From positions 1-55,941 of the forward strand of contig JAJPHO010000077.1 of the NCBI GenBank assembly GCA_021325215.1: a stretch of DNA of 55,941 nt, in the 5' to 3' direction. This document shows positions 8,241 to 17,006 of this stretch, piece by piece; position 1 is the first letter of the stretch; each line of letters starts with the position of its first letter. The notes beneath the pieces were generated by a model, which was given only the letters and a program-made list of their open reading frames with translations, did not search any database and was not told the origin of the DNA. The position numbers were made by a program, and so were the translations under genes. This stretch comes from Alphaproteobacteria bacterium. Its GTDB lineage: Bacteria > Pseudomonadota > Alphaproteobacteria > Rhodospirillales > Magnetospirillaceae.

Positions 8241-9593
8241 TTAGAACGTGTAACGCACGCCCACGGTCGGGGCGAAGTTGTTGTTGTGGTAGAAGCCGCT
8301 CGCCAGGCCGTTCAGAGCCTCCGAGTACATCACACCGGCATAGGTGTCGAACTTCTTGCTGAAGTGATAATCGGCGACCAGCGAGAACACATGCTCGTCA
8401 CCCGAGCAGTTGGAAGCGCGGGTGTCGTCGCAGCCGGCATTGGCGCCGGTCGCGTAGGAGTTCTGGTGCAGGTAGTAATAGGCCGCATCGATCTCGAGCT
8501 TGGCGGTGGCCGCGTAGCGCGCGCCGACCCAGGCAATGTCCTGGTCGCGGTTCTTGTTGAAGGCGGTGTTGTTCGGCGCGTAGATCTGGTAGCCGCCGAT
8601 GTTCACGGCGCCCTGGAAGATCGGCGAGGACGGGTTGGCCGACTTGATGTACTCGAAGCCGCCGAAGAACTTGAACTTGTCCCAGTTATAGCGGGCGGCG
8701 ATCGTGTAGGAATCGTTGTCCGAGATGGTCGCGGCCAGGGTCTTGGTGATGTCGAAGCCGGCGGCCGAAGCGGTCAGCACCTGGGCGGCGGACAGCGAGG
8801 ACTCGGAGATCTCGTCCTTCTTGTGGGTGTAGACGCCGTCGACCGACAGGCCGGCGAAGTCGAAGCCGACATCGGCGCTATAGCCGATATCGTTGCGGGT
8901 CACGGTGCCGCCGAACTGGTACTGGCCGCCGACGCGGAACGGACCATAGTTGTAGAGATACTTGACCGAATTGTCCCAGCGGGTGTCCTCGGTCGAACCC
9001 GAACCGGCGGCGGTGCCGGAGAAGCCGATCAGCGAGAAGGCGTAGGAATTGTAGATCGGATCGTAGGTCGAGATCGCATCGGCGTTCAGCGTGGTCTGAC
9101 GGCCGGCGGTGAAGGTGCCGTACTTGTCGTTGCTGACGCCAACATAGGCGGCGCGGGCGAAGGCCTGGCCGACGGCGCTGGAATCGACGCCGGCGCTCTG
9201 CTGGTTCTGGGCGACGCCGTTATTGTTGGTCAGCGACTTGGCGGCGTCGGTCAGATTGCCGCCGGCCGGGTTGATCGCGGCTTCCAGCTTGAACAGGCCG
9301 GTCCAGCCGTCGCCCAGATCGTCGGCGCCCTTGATGCCGAGCTTCGACTGGCCCATGCCGGACTGCGCGAAGTTGAAGGTGTCCTTGTTGCTGGCCTTCT
9401 GGATCAGATAGTACGAGCCGACATTGCCGACGCTGCTCGACGGCGCGCCATGGGTGTCGTAGGTCACGCCGACGTCGACGGTGCCATAGAAGGTCAGGCC
9501 GTTGACGGTCGCGGTATCATCGGCCGCCTGGGCCATGCCGGCGGCGCCGACGGCCAGGGCGACGACCGCCGCCGAGGTGAACTTCCAAGCCAT
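8241..9593 (-). CDS. General (Gram-negative) porin
   Basis: The 450-residue outer-membrane porin is expected to form a trimeric 16-stranded channel for small hydrophilic solutes. ATG 9593 has AGGAG 8 bases upstream and begins a clean signal peptide (MAWKFTSAAVVALAVGAAG, cut after AQA). The mature part shows the usual porin landmarks: TFYGTVDVGVTYD near the start, LGIKGADDLGDGWTGLFKLE, TAGRQTTLNAD, and a C-terminus GVRYTF ending in Phe. It is a single-gene transcript with its own terminator, divergent from the second regulator/kinase pair, which is a natural candidate for controlling it. Confidence 0.93.
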   Translation of the reverse strand: MAWKFTSAAVVALAVGAAGMAQAADDTATVNGLTFYGTVDVGVTYDTHGAPSSSVGNVGSYYLIQKASNKDTFNFAQSGMGQSKLGIKGADDLGDGWTGLFKLEAAINPAGGNLTDAAKSLTNNNGVAQNQQSAGVDSSAVGQAFARAAYVGVSNDKYGTFTAGRQTTLNADAISTYDPIYNSYAFSLIGFSGTAAGSGSTEDTRWDNSVKYLYNYGPFRVGGQYQFGGTVTRNDIGYSADVGFDFAGLSVDGVYTHKKDEISESSLSAAQVLTASAAGFDITKTLAATISDNDSYTIAARYNWDKFKFFGGFEYIKSANPSSPIFQGAVNIGGYQIYAPNNTAFNKNRDQDIAWVGARYAATAKLEIDAAYYYLHQNSYATGANAGCDDTRASNCSGDEHVFSLVADYHFSKKFDTYAGVMYSEALNGLASGFYHNNNFAPTVGVRYTF

Positions 9594-9621
9594 ATGAAAA
9601 TCTCCTGTCATGTTTCTGTAA

Positions 9622-9672
9622 CGCGAGAAAAGCTCGCGAAAACGCCGCCAGGACAAAATCTGTCCGGCGGCG
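9622..9672 (-). promoter_or_regulatory. Two stem-loops in the porin leader
   Basis: Reading toward the porin start, a 12-bp stem with one bulged base (CGCCGCC-GGACA arms, 9643-9672) is followed by a 6-bp stem CGCGAG/CTCGCG with a 5-base loop (9622-9638), about 30 bases before the start codon. They lie in the likely 5' untranslated region. Confidence 0.5.
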
Positions 9673-9802
9673 TCTGAAGCAAGGCTGAGTTAGCTTCCGG
9701 TCGGCCGGAGGGTCGAGTAACAAATTTTTTATTGCGATGCAGCAATGTCACTCTGGTACAGCCTCTCCTGCGTGCCTATATCAGCGCGGGCAGGAGATGA
9801 AA

Positions 9803-10516
9803 ATGACGCCGCGTCTATCGCGTCCCCAGGTCAAGGCGAATGCCTCGATTCTCGTCGTCGAGGATGATCCCGACATGGCGATGGAGATCCTTGCCGGCTT
9901 GAAAAGCCAAGGCTACCAGCCACGCCATGCCGCCAACGGCACCGACGCGCTGGCCTCGATCTGGGCTGAAGCACCCGACCTCGCCATCATCGACCGCACC
10001 TTACCGGGCTTCGACGGCCTGTCGCTGATCGCGAAGATGCAGGAAGAGGGATTTCACCTGCCCGTCCTGGTGGTCAGCGCCTTGTCCTCGGCGGATGAGC
10101 GCATCCGCGGCCTCAAGGCCGGCGGCGACGATTATCTCGGCAAGCCCTTCGTGATGGGCGAGCTGTTCGCCCGCATCGAGGCGCTGCTGCGCCGCCCGAC
10201 CGATGTGCGCGAAACCGCCCTGACGGTGGGTCCGCTGCATATCGACCTGATCGAGCGGACCGCCCATCGCGGCTCGCGCGAGATGGACCTGCTGCCGCGC
10301 GAATTCAAGCTGCTGGAATTCATGATGCGCCGGCCCGGCCAGGTGCTGCCGCGCTCGATGCTGCTCGAGGAAGTGTGGAATTACCGCTTCGTCCCCGAAA
10401 GCAATCTGGTCAATGTCCATATGGGGCGTCTGCGCCACAAGGTCGACCTGCCCGGCGAGATCAAGCTTATCCATTCGGTTAAAAACGTCGGCTTCATGCT
10501 CGATGAAGGGAATTAG
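9803..10516 (+). CDS. OmpR/PhoB-family response regulator, second pair
   Basis: The 237-residue regulator has a receiver domain (VVEDDPD with E20, D21 and D22, phospho-acceptor D64 in IIDRTLPG, and the Lys of LGKPF) and a C-terminal winged helix (ending GRLRHKVD...VKNVGFMLDEGN). ATG 9803 is preferred over ATG 9797 because AGGAG at 9792-9796 touches 9797 but is 6 bases from 9803. The kinase start overlaps its 3' end by 14 bases. It is divergent from the porin gene across a 209-base intergenic region, so porin and/or self-regulation is plausible. Confidence 0.92.
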   Translation: MTPRLSRPQVKANASILVVEDDPDMAMEILAGLKSQGYQPRHAANGTDALASIWAEAPDLAIIDRTLPGFDGLSLIAKMQEEGFHLPVLVVSALSSADERIRGLKAGGDDYLGKPFVMGELFARIEALLRRPTDVRETALTVGPLHIDLIERTAHRGSREMDLLPREFKLLEFMMRRPGQVLPRSMLLEEVWNYRFVPESNLVNVHMGRLRHKVDLPGEIKLIHSVKNVGFMLDEGN

Positions 10517-11864
10517 GTTAGTTCAGGCCGCGCCGTTCCGCCTGGCCCTGGGCTTCGCCCTGGCGCTGGCCGGCTCGACCGCGGCCATCTTCGCCTATGT
10601 CTATGTCGAGACGGCCCGCCTCGAAATCGAGGCGAAGCGCACCTATCTGGAACTCGAGGTGCGCGAAGCCCTGGTGATGACCGACGCCGAGCTGATCGAC
10701 CGGGTCCATACCCGCCTGGCCCGCGACCTGCGCCATAACAGTGTCGAGGCCCTGTTCGACCCGCACGGCATCCTGGTCGCCGGCAATCTCGCCTCGCTGC
10801 CGCCCAAACTGCCGGTCGACGGCCTGGCGCACCGGCTGATGACGGTGCCGCTGGTCGATTCCGAACCGTCGCGCAAGGAAGTGATCCTGGTCGCCGACCG
10901 CCGGCCCGACGGCAAGATCCTGGCCATTGGCCACGATCTCGACGATGTCAGCGCCCTGCAGCATGTGGTCGGCATCGGGCTGATCCGCGGCATGGGGCCG
11001 GCCCTGCTGCTGGCGCTGATCTTCGGCGCCTTCTTCGCCGCCCGCTCGGTGGCGCGCATCAAGGCGCTGGACCGCACCATCGGCCGGGTGATGGCCGGCG
11101 ACCTGCATGAGCGCCTGCCGGTCAGCGGGGCCGGCGACGACCTCGACAGCCTGACCGCGCGCATCAATGAAATGCTCGACGAGATCGTCAATCTGGTCGA
11201 GGAGATCCGCAGCGTCGGCGACAACATCGCCCATGATCTGCGCACGCCCTTGTCGGTGATGCAGGCACGCCTCGAACGCGCCCTCAATGAACGCGACCCC
11301 GAAGCCCTGCGCGGCATCGTCGCCAAATCCCTGACCGATCTCGGCCGCACCCATGCCACCATCACCTCGCTGCTGCGGATCGCCGAGATCGAAAGCAGCC
11401 GGCGCTTCCAATGCGTCGGCGAGACCGACCTCGGCGAGATCGCCCGGGACGTGTACGAGCTCTATGAGCCGTTGGCGGCGGACAAGCGCATCCATTTCAG
11501 CGTCGACAGCGACTCGCCGGCCCTGGTGCGGGCCGACCGCGACATGATGATCGAGGCGCTGGCCAATCTGGTCGACAACGCCATCAAATACACGCCGGCC
11601 GGCGGACAGGTGCGGATCGAGATCGCCCATGAGGCGGATGGCCCGCTGCTGCGGGTGACCGACAGCGGTTTCGGCATCCCCTCCACCGAACGCAGCAAGG
11701 TCACCCAGCGCTATTACCGGTCGGACAAAAGCCCGAATGCACGCGGCAGCGGATTGGGGCTGAGCCTGGTCGCGGCCATCGCCAAGCTGCACGGATTCCG
11801 CCTGCGCATTGCCGATGTGCGGCATGGCGCGTCAGTCGAACTGGCCTGCTATCAGATCGCTTAA
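10503..11864 (+). CDS. Sensor histidine kinase, second pair
   Basis: The 453-residue kinase has a transmembrane helix at about 12-33, a periplasmic region of about 130 residues, a second helix at about 156-180, a HAMP domain (RTIGRVMAGDLHERLP), H244 in VGDNIAHDLRTPLSVM, and an ATPase domain with NLVDNAIKYTPAGG, VTDSGFGIPSTER and GSGLGLSLVAAIAKLHG. ATG 10503 lies inside the end of the regulator gene, a usual arrangement for coupled pairs. It resembles QseC/PmrB-type kinases in layout, but the signal is unknown. Its end overlaps the convergent TPR-like gene by 4 bases. Confidence 0.93.
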   Translation: MKGIRLVQAAPFRLALGFALALAGSTAAIFAYVYVETARLEIEAKRTYLELEVREALVMTDAELIDRVHTRLARDLRHNSVEALFDPHGILVAGNLASLPPKLPVDGLAHRLMTVPLVDSEPSRKEVILVADRRPDGKILAIGHDLDDVSALQHVVGIGLIRGMGPALLLALIFGAFFAARSVARIKALDRTIGRVMAGDLHERLPVSGAGDDLDSLTARINEMLDEIVNLVEEIRSVGDNIAHDLRTPLSVMQARLERALNERDPEALRGIVAKSLTDLGRTHATITSLLRIAEIESSRRFQCVGETDLGEIARDVYELYEPLAADKRIHFSVDSDSPALVRADRDMMIEALANLVDNAIKYTPAGGQVRIEIAHEADGPLLRVTDSGFGIPSTERSKVTQRYYRSDKSPNARGSGLGLSLVAAIAKLHGFRLRIADVRHGASVELACYQIA

Positions 11865-12771
11865 TTCGTTCCGAGCTGCTTGAGGCTGGCACGGGCTTCC
11901 TCGGCCGGCTTGCCGGAAGCGTTCGGGTCGAAGGCCAGGAAGGCGCGATATTCATCGATCGCCTCTTCCGGATGGCCCTGGGCCTGGGCGATGCGGCCCA
12001 ATCCCCAATGAGACTGGCCGGCCACGCTGGGGGCGCCATGCGCCACCCCGTGGGCCAAGGCGGCGCGGGCGGCGTCGAACTGGCCGGCGTCGAGATAGGC
12101 CAGGCCGATGGCCAGCCAGCGCTTGGCGATCATCTGGTCGAGCACCGGATCGGAGCTCTCGGCGGGCAGCTTGGCCAGCAGCGCCTTGGCCTTCGGCAAA
12201 TCCTTTTCCTCTAGCGCGATCAGCACATAGAGCAGCTGGGCATAGTCGGGGTTGATCTTGGCGTACTGGTCGACATGGCGGTAGGCGTGCCGCATGCTGC
12301 CGCCGACGATGCTGGGGGCGCGGATATAGAAGGTCACCGCGGATTCGCGGGCGTCGAAACTGGACGGATCGGCATTCACCGCCGCTTCGAAGGATTCCGG
12401 TACCTTGGCGACCGAGCCGAGCGCGTCGAACATGCTCTGCGATTTCAGCTGGGCGCCAGCACCTGGCCATAGGCCAGATGGCACAATCCGTCATTGGGGC
12501 GGGCGGCGATGCAGGCCTCGATCTTCGGCAGCAGAGCGGCGCGCAGTTCGTCGCTGCCGACATCGCCATCGACCGATTTGCGGGCGAGCGCATGCAGCCC
12601 GATCCCGTCCAGCGGATCGGCCGCCAGCCTTTCATGGGCGATATTGTCCAGCTCGGACCATTGCTCGCCGATAATCAGGCCCAACATAGGATCGGCGGGT
12701 TGTACGGCCGCCGAGGCCGCCGCGGTCAGCAGGCTGCAAAGCAAGCCAAGACCGGCGAAGATCCTCTTCAC
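11861..12771 (-). pseudogene. Frameshifted exported TPR-like protein, last gene of the phosphonate operon
   Basis: Two overlapping frames encode one protein. The first, from GTG 12771, has a signal peptide (VKRIFAGLGLLCSLLTAAAS) and runs to GQVLAPS and a stop near 12445. The second continues in another frame as AQLKSQSMFDALGS to the end at 11861. Adding one base in the GC-rich stretch near 12458 would join them smoothly (GQVL-GAQLKSQ) into about 303 residues. The C-terminal half has helical pairs with TPR character (WLAIGLAYLDAGQFDAARAA and WGLGRIAQAQGHPEEAIDEY). The start directly follows the dioxygenase stop, so it belongs to the phosphonate operon. Its role is unknown. A sequencing error is a real alternative to a true mutation. 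Confidence 0.75.
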
Positions 12772-12772
12772 A

Positions 12773-13564
12773 TCAAACCCGGAACTGGTATTCCGCCCCT
12801 GGTGCACGTTCGACGTCAGGCGGGCACGCCGCCCGTTTGTCGTCGTGATAGTTCTGGCGCACATCCCCGTGGGAGGCGCCGTTATAAGTGAAGAACAGCG
12901 CCCTGCGTCTGCTGGACGATAGATTATCCTGCGACGAATGGGGAGCAAAACTGTCAAAAAAGATGGCGTCGCCCGGCTTCATCGGCAGCTTGACCATGGT
13001 CAGGCCGGTCTCCTGCTCGTCGAGCGGACGCCATTCCTCGCCGATCAGGGTGGTCACCCGCGGCAGATCGGCGGCCAGTTCCAGGCAGCCATTTTCCAGC
13101 GTCGAAGGATCGATGCAGACCATCGCGGTGACGAACAAGGGCGCATAGCGCCCCCATCCCGCCTGCTGGTCCTGATGCAGCTTGAACCCCTCGCCGCCCG
13201 GCTCCTTGAAATTGATCTTTTCCTTGAACAGGCGGGCCTGTTCGCCCAGCAGCTGGGTCATGGCGTCGGACAGGCGCGAGCGGTTGGCCAGCGCCTCGTA
13301 TTGGGCGTGGGTCGGCACGAAATTCTCGATGCGCTGGATGACCTTCTTCGAGGCGTCGAGCAGGCTCGGCTGGCGATAGACCCAATGGCCGCCCACCACT
13401 TCGGTGCGGGCCTCCAGCTCGTCGGTCCAGTCCGAGATGGCCTTGACCTCTTCGGCCGAGAACAGTCCCTCGGCGATGGTCCAGCCGGTCTGGTCGAACG
13501 CGGCCACCTGTTCGGCCGAAAGCGGCCCGCGCAGACGGGCGGGAGAGTTCAGCGAGACGTTCAT
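12773..13564 (-). CDS. PhyH-family Fe(II)/2-oxoglutarate dioxygenase, likely phosphonate hydroxylase
   Basis: The 263-residue protein shows the facial triad of the phytanoyl-CoA dioxygenase superfamily: H130 and D132 in KLHQDQQAGWG, and H209 in SFAPHSSQDN, followed by an Arg cluster (219-221) suited to binding 2-oxoglutarate. The same superfamily includes PhnY, which hydroxylates C1 of 2-aminoethylphosphonate. Being coupled (ATGA overlap) to a nucleotidyltransferase inside a phosphonate biosynthesis operon, it is more likely to modify a phosphonate or phosphonolipid headgroup than to start degradation, because no PhnZ-like partner follows. The exact substrate, free AEP, CMP-AEP or lipid, is inference. 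Confidence 0.82.
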   Translation of the reverse strand: MNVSLNSPARLRGPLSAEQVAAFDQTGWTIAEGLFSAEEVKAISDWTDELEARTEVVGGHWVYRQPSLLDASKKVIQRIENFVPTHAQYEALANRSRLSDAMTQLLGEQARLFKEKINFKEPGGEGFKLHQDQQAGWGRYAPLFVTAMVCIDPSTLENGCLELAADLPRVTTLIGEEWRPLDEQETGLTMVKLPMKPGDAIFFDSFAPHSSQDNLSSSRRRALFFTYNGASHGDVRQNYHDDKRAACPPDVERAPGAEYQFRV

Positions 13565-14316
13565 GCCACGGCCTCCAGCTTGGGGAGAATGATGTTCTGG
13601 GCGCGCGCCACATCCTCGGAGAAATCGATCTCGGTCCAGGGGATGTCGGAAATGTCGGTCGCCTCGAAACGCTCGGGCTCGACCAGGATGCGGTCGCGGA
13701 TCGCTTCCTCATATTCCTGGTCGGTGCGCCCGGTGCGCACATACTCGGCGCAGACATCGGCCAGGATCGCCGCCATGGCGGGCGAGAAGCGGAAGAAACC
13801 GACCGATTCGCCGTGCCAATCATGCTCGTGCACCGGCTTCTTGCGGAAATCGACGATCCTGCCGTCCTTGAGGCAGATCTTCACCGGCTCGTCGCCCGGC
13901 TCGAGATTGCGGTCGAGCAGCAGGACGTTCTCCTGCGGCGCCGCGATCAGGCGGGTGATCATCTCGTGCGGATAGAGCACGTCGCCATCCATCAGCACGA
14001 CCGAGCGGCCCGAGCGCATGGTCTCGGCCTGGACATGCAGCGACACCAGGCTGCCCTGGCGGAAATCCGGGTTCTCGACCAGGCGGACCCGGCCGGTCTG
14101 GCCCAGCCGCTCGAGCTCCGCGCGGATCATGTCGGCCTCGAAGCCGACGGTCAGGGTGATGTCCTCGATGCCGTTGGCTTGCAGGGCTTCGAGATGACGT
14201 TCGAGCAGGGTCTGCCCGCCGAAGCGCAGAAGCACCTTGGGTCCTTCCGCCAATCCCTGCAGGCGGCGGCCGACGCCGGCCGCCAGCAGGATCACCGAAA
14301 TCTGGTCAGGCTGCAC
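13561..14316 (-). CDS. pntC: Nucleotidyltransferase, probable phosphonate cytidylyltransferase (PntC-like)
   Basis: The 251-residue protein has an MobA/GlmU-like fold with an intact nucleotide-binding signature at the N-terminus (ILLAAGVGRRLQGL, then EGPKVLLRF), a catalytic-type acidic motif LMDGDVLY and a second metal-site region EIDFSEDVARA. PntC enzymes couple AEP with CTP to make CMP-AEP, and the neighbouring CDP-alcohol phosphotransferase is the natural consumer of that product. The start is GTG 14316 with GGAGA 8 bases upstream, inside the end of the transaminase gene. The gene name rests on context and family; the nucleotide and sugar/choline specificity cannot be read from sequence alone. 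Confidence 0.8.
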   Translation of the reverse strand: MQPDQISVILLAAGVGRRLQGLAEGPKVLLRFGGQTLLERHLEALQANGIEDITLTVGFEADMIRAELERLGQTGRVRLVENPDFRQGSLVSLHVQAETMRSGRSVVLMDGDVLYPHEMITRLIAAPQENVLLLDRNLEPGDEPVKICLKDGRIVDFRKKPVHEHDWHGESVGFFRFSPAMAAILADVCAEYVRTGRTDQEYEEAIRDRILVEPERFEATDISDIPWTEIDFSEDVARAQNIILPKLEAVA

Positions 14317-15397
14317 TTCTGGTCTCCATGATGTCTTGGATGGCCGCCAGCAGGCGGCGGAAATCCGACGCGTCGACCGCGCCGATACAGCCGATGCGGA
14401 AGCTTTCGGCCTTGCTCAATTTGCCCGGATAGATGACGAAGCCGCGCGCCGCCAGCGCCTCGTAGAAGCGCTCGAACGCGAACGGGCGGTCCGGATGGCG
14501 GAAGGTGGCGATGATCGGCGCCTGCAGATCCCGCTCCAGCAGCAGCGGGAAGCCGAGGCGGGCCATGCCGTCGACCAGGATGTCGCAATTCTCGCTGTAG
14601 CGGGCCAGACGGGCGGCCGGGCCGCCTTCCGCTTCCAGCAGACGCAGGGCTTCGCCGAGCGCCGCCAGGACCTGCACCGGCGGGGTGAAGCGCCATTGGC
14701 CGTTACCCTCGAAACCGCGCCATTGCTCGACCAGGTCGAAGCTCAAGGACGGGCTGTTGCCCTGCGCGGCGACCAGGGCCTGCTTCTCGATCAGAGCGAA
14801 GCCGAGGCCCGGCGTGCCTTCCAGGCATTTGTTGGAAGACGCCATCACCGCCGTCGCCGGCAGCGAGGACAGATCGAGCGGCAGGGCGCCGAAACTGCTC
14901 ATCGCGTCGATCAGCAGCTTGCGGCCGGCCTTGGCGACCACCGCCGCGATGTCGGCCAGCGGATTCAAGAGGCCGGTGGTGGTCTCGCAATGGATCACGG
15001 CGACATGGGTGATGGCGGCATCGGCATCCAGCGCCCGGGCGACGCGGCCGGGATCGACCGGCTCGATCTCTTCCCAGGTCAGCGCCTCGACCGTGCGGCC
15101 GATGCGTTGAGCGATCTTGACGATGCGCTCGCCATAGGCGCCATTGACCAGCACCAGCAGCTTGTCGTTCGGCCCGACCAGCGTGCCGATCGCCGCCTCG
15201 ACGATGAAGGTGCCGCTGCCCTGCAACGGCACCGCGACATGGCTATCGGCCGCATTGGCCACCGCCAGCAGACGGCGGCGCACCTCTGCGGTCAAGGCAA
15301 TGAAATCGCCGTCGCGCGAACCCCAGTCGCGCAGCATGGCGCGGCGGGTTTCCTCGCGCGTGGTCAGCGGACCGGGGGTGAGCAGAATGGATGTCAT
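14306..15397 (-). CDS. phnW: 2-aminoethylphosphonate-pyruvate transaminase
   Basis: The 363-residue PLP-dependent aminotransferase (class V fold) has the length of PhnW. Typical features are LLTPGPLTTREETRRAML at the start, DWGSRDGDF, the GSGTFIVEA phosphate-binding turn, VAVIHCETTTGLLNPL, IDAMSSFGALP, the PLP Lys at K190 in MASSNKCLEGTPG and the C-terminal FRIGCIGAVDASDF. Run in the biosynthetic direction it converts phosphonoacetaldehyde to AEP with alanine as donor. ATG 15397 has GAGGAA upstream and overlaps the previous stop (ATGA). PhnW also occurs in degradation, but PEP mutase and the decarboxylase in the same operon indicate synthesis. Confidence 0.93.
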   Translation of the reverse strand: MTSILLTPGPLTTREETRRAMLRDWGSRDGDFIALTAEVRRRLLAVANAADSHVAVPLQGSGTFIVEAAIGTLVGPNDKLLVLVNGAYGERIVKIAQRIGRTVEALTWEEIEPVDPGRVARALDADAAITHVAVIHCETTTGLLNPLADIAAVVAKAGRKLLIDAMSSFGALPLDLSSLPATAVMASSNKCLEGTPGLGFALIEKQALVAAQGNSPSLSFDLVEQWRGFEGNGQWRFTPPVQVLAALGEALRLLEAEGGPAARLARYSENCDILVDGMARLGFPLLLERDLQAPIIATFRHPDRPFAFERFYEALAARGFVIYPGKLSKAESFRIGCIGAVDASDFRRLLAAIQDIMETRSAA

Positions 15398-16011
15398 GCC
15401 GATTGATTCCTCTGCTGAACGATCAGCTTGCGCAGGCGCCAGCCGGTCAGGACCGCCATCGAGACCGTGCCGATCACCGCGCCCACCAGCACCGGCATCA
15501 GCCAGTCCAGCCAGCAGAGCGGCGCCATCAGATAGAGCATGTCGTCGAAATCGAAGCCCCACTTGCCCGAATAGGCCTTCTTGGCGTGATTGATGCGCTT
15601 TTCCAGCGACATCGCCCAATAGGAGCACAGGAACAGCGAGATGCCGGCCACGAAGCCGAGCGGAATCGCCGCCATGCCGAGCACCGAATGGCGCTGGCCG
15701 AAGCCGATCGCGACGAAGAACACCGAATTGACGGTGATGTCGACGAAGGTGTCCCAGATATGGCCGCCCGGCGTCGACATATTGCCCAGCCGCGCCAATT
15801 CGCCATCGGCGCGGTCGAGGAAGGCCGAAACCAGCCACAGCCAGCCGGCCCACAAATTCCATTCGGCCGTGCCGGGAACCAGCGCGGCCGCCGAGGCAAG
15901 ACCGACGATCAGGCGCAAGGTGGTCAGGTGATTCGGCGTGATGCCCGTGCCGATCAACGGGCGCACCAGCGGGCGCGCCATCTTATGAGTCCAGGACCCG
16001 CCGGTGGTCAT
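15394..16011 (-). CDS. CDP-alcohol phosphatidyltransferase-family enzyme, probable CMP-AEP:lipid phosphonotransferase
   Basis: The 205-residue integral-membrane protein carries the complete family signature DG(x2)AR(x8)G(x3)D(x3)D, seen as DGELAR...GHIWDTFVD at about residues 70-90, with several hydrophobic helices around it. These enzymes move a phospho-alcohol from a CDP-activated donor onto another alcohol with release of CMP. In this operon the donor would be CMP-AEP, so the product would be a C-P headgroup lipid. ATG 16011 follows GGGGAGA by 7 bases and overlaps the flippase-like gene by 4 bases. The acceptor, diacylglycerol or ceramide, is not determinable here. Confidence 0.87.
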   Translation of the reverse strand: MTTGGSWTHKMARPLVRPLIGTGITPNHLTTLRLIVGLASAAALVPGTAEWNLWAGWLWLVSAFLDRADGELARLGNMSTPGGHIWDTFVDITVNSVFFVAIGFGQRHSVLGMAAIPLGFVAGISLFLCSYWAMSLEKRINHAKKAYSGKWGFDFDDMLYLMAPLCWLDWLMPVLVGAVIGTVSMAVLTGWRLRKLIVQQRNQSA

Positions 16012-17006
16012 GATGCGGTCTCCCCAGGGATGTTTTTTATACGGGACGCGAACAGGCGCTTCCCCTCGATCCATTGCCAGGCCAACAGGCCTGGAACACC
16101 GATGCTGATTTCGCGGATGCGCTTCAGCAGCGACAATTCGATGGCGCCCTGGGCGTTCACGCCGATCAGGCTGCAGGCCAGGATCAGGCCGCCTTCCTGC
16201 ACGCCGAGCGCGCCGGGAATGGCGAAACCGATCGATTTGAAGGCCTGACCCAGGCTTTCGATGATCAGCGCTGCCCGCGGATCGACATCGATGCCGACCA
16301 CATGCAGCGCGGCCCAGATCTCGACCGCGCCCAGCATCCACGAGACGAGGTGCAGGACCGTGCCCCACACCAGCCGCCGGGGCGATTTATAGAGGCCGAC
16401 GATTTCCTCATGCAGCCCCGCCAGCCCTTCGGCGCCTTTCCATTGCTGCTTGCGGGCCAGCGTCAGCAGGCCCTGCTCCAGCAGCTTGAACAATCCGAAA
16501 CGCTGGGCGGCGATGAAGGCGCCGATGACAATGACGGCACCCGCCAGGGCGCCGCCGATCCAATGGATCATGTCGGCCTGGGCCGGATCGAGCATCAGCA
16601 GCGCCATGCCCAGCAGGGTGAACAGGATCTGGCTGACGATCTCGAGGGTCTTATCGACCGCTACCGAGGCGCCGGCGCTGGACAGCGCCACGCCGCGCTG
16701 GCCGAGCAGGCGGACATTGACGAATTCGCCACCGACCTGGCCGACCGGCAGCAGGCCGTTGATCGATTCGCGGATCAGGCGCAGGCCGAAGAAGGCCGGC
16801 GCGCCGGGAACCCGCTCGGACACCACCAGCGCCCGTCAGCCCAGCGACGAGGCCAGCGACTGGGGGAAATGCGCCGCGATCACCCACAGAATGCCGAAGC
16901 CGGCCGAGGCGATCGCCGTCTCGATGGCGGCCCCGCCATTGGCCAGCACCAGATAGACCAGAATGGCCAATCCGATCAGCGTGGCGAAGAGGCCGGCAAG
17001 CTTCAT
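16008..17006 (-). pseudogene. Flippase-like (UPF0104 / LPG-synthase transmembrane type) membrane protein interrupted by TGA
   Basis: The frame runs from ATG 17006, overlapping the decarboxylase stop as TGATG, to 16008: 332 residues with about seven hydrophobic helices. It resembles the transmembrane part of lysylphosphatidylglycerol synthase and the related flippase-like family (for example LLPVGQVGGEFVNVRLLGQ and GFAIPGALGVQEGGLIL). Codon 57 is TGA (16836-16838), in SLASSLG-stop-RALVVSERVPG, exactly where the family usually has Trp, so a single TGG-to-TGA change is likely. Translation could restart at GTG 16826, which would lose the first membrane segment. A role in moving or sensing the phosphonolipid is inferred from the operon. 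Sequencing error or readthrough cannot be excluded. Confidence 0.8.

Noticed and set aside
8286-9677. Long + strand open frame over the porin
   Set aside because: It is the shadow of the porin gene. The porin has a signal peptide, RBS, barrel C-terminus and its own terminator.
12773-13564. Reading the dioxygenase as AEP degradation (PhnY with PhnZ)
   Set aside because: No HD-domain PhnZ-like partner is present, and the operon otherwise makes and activates phosphonates.
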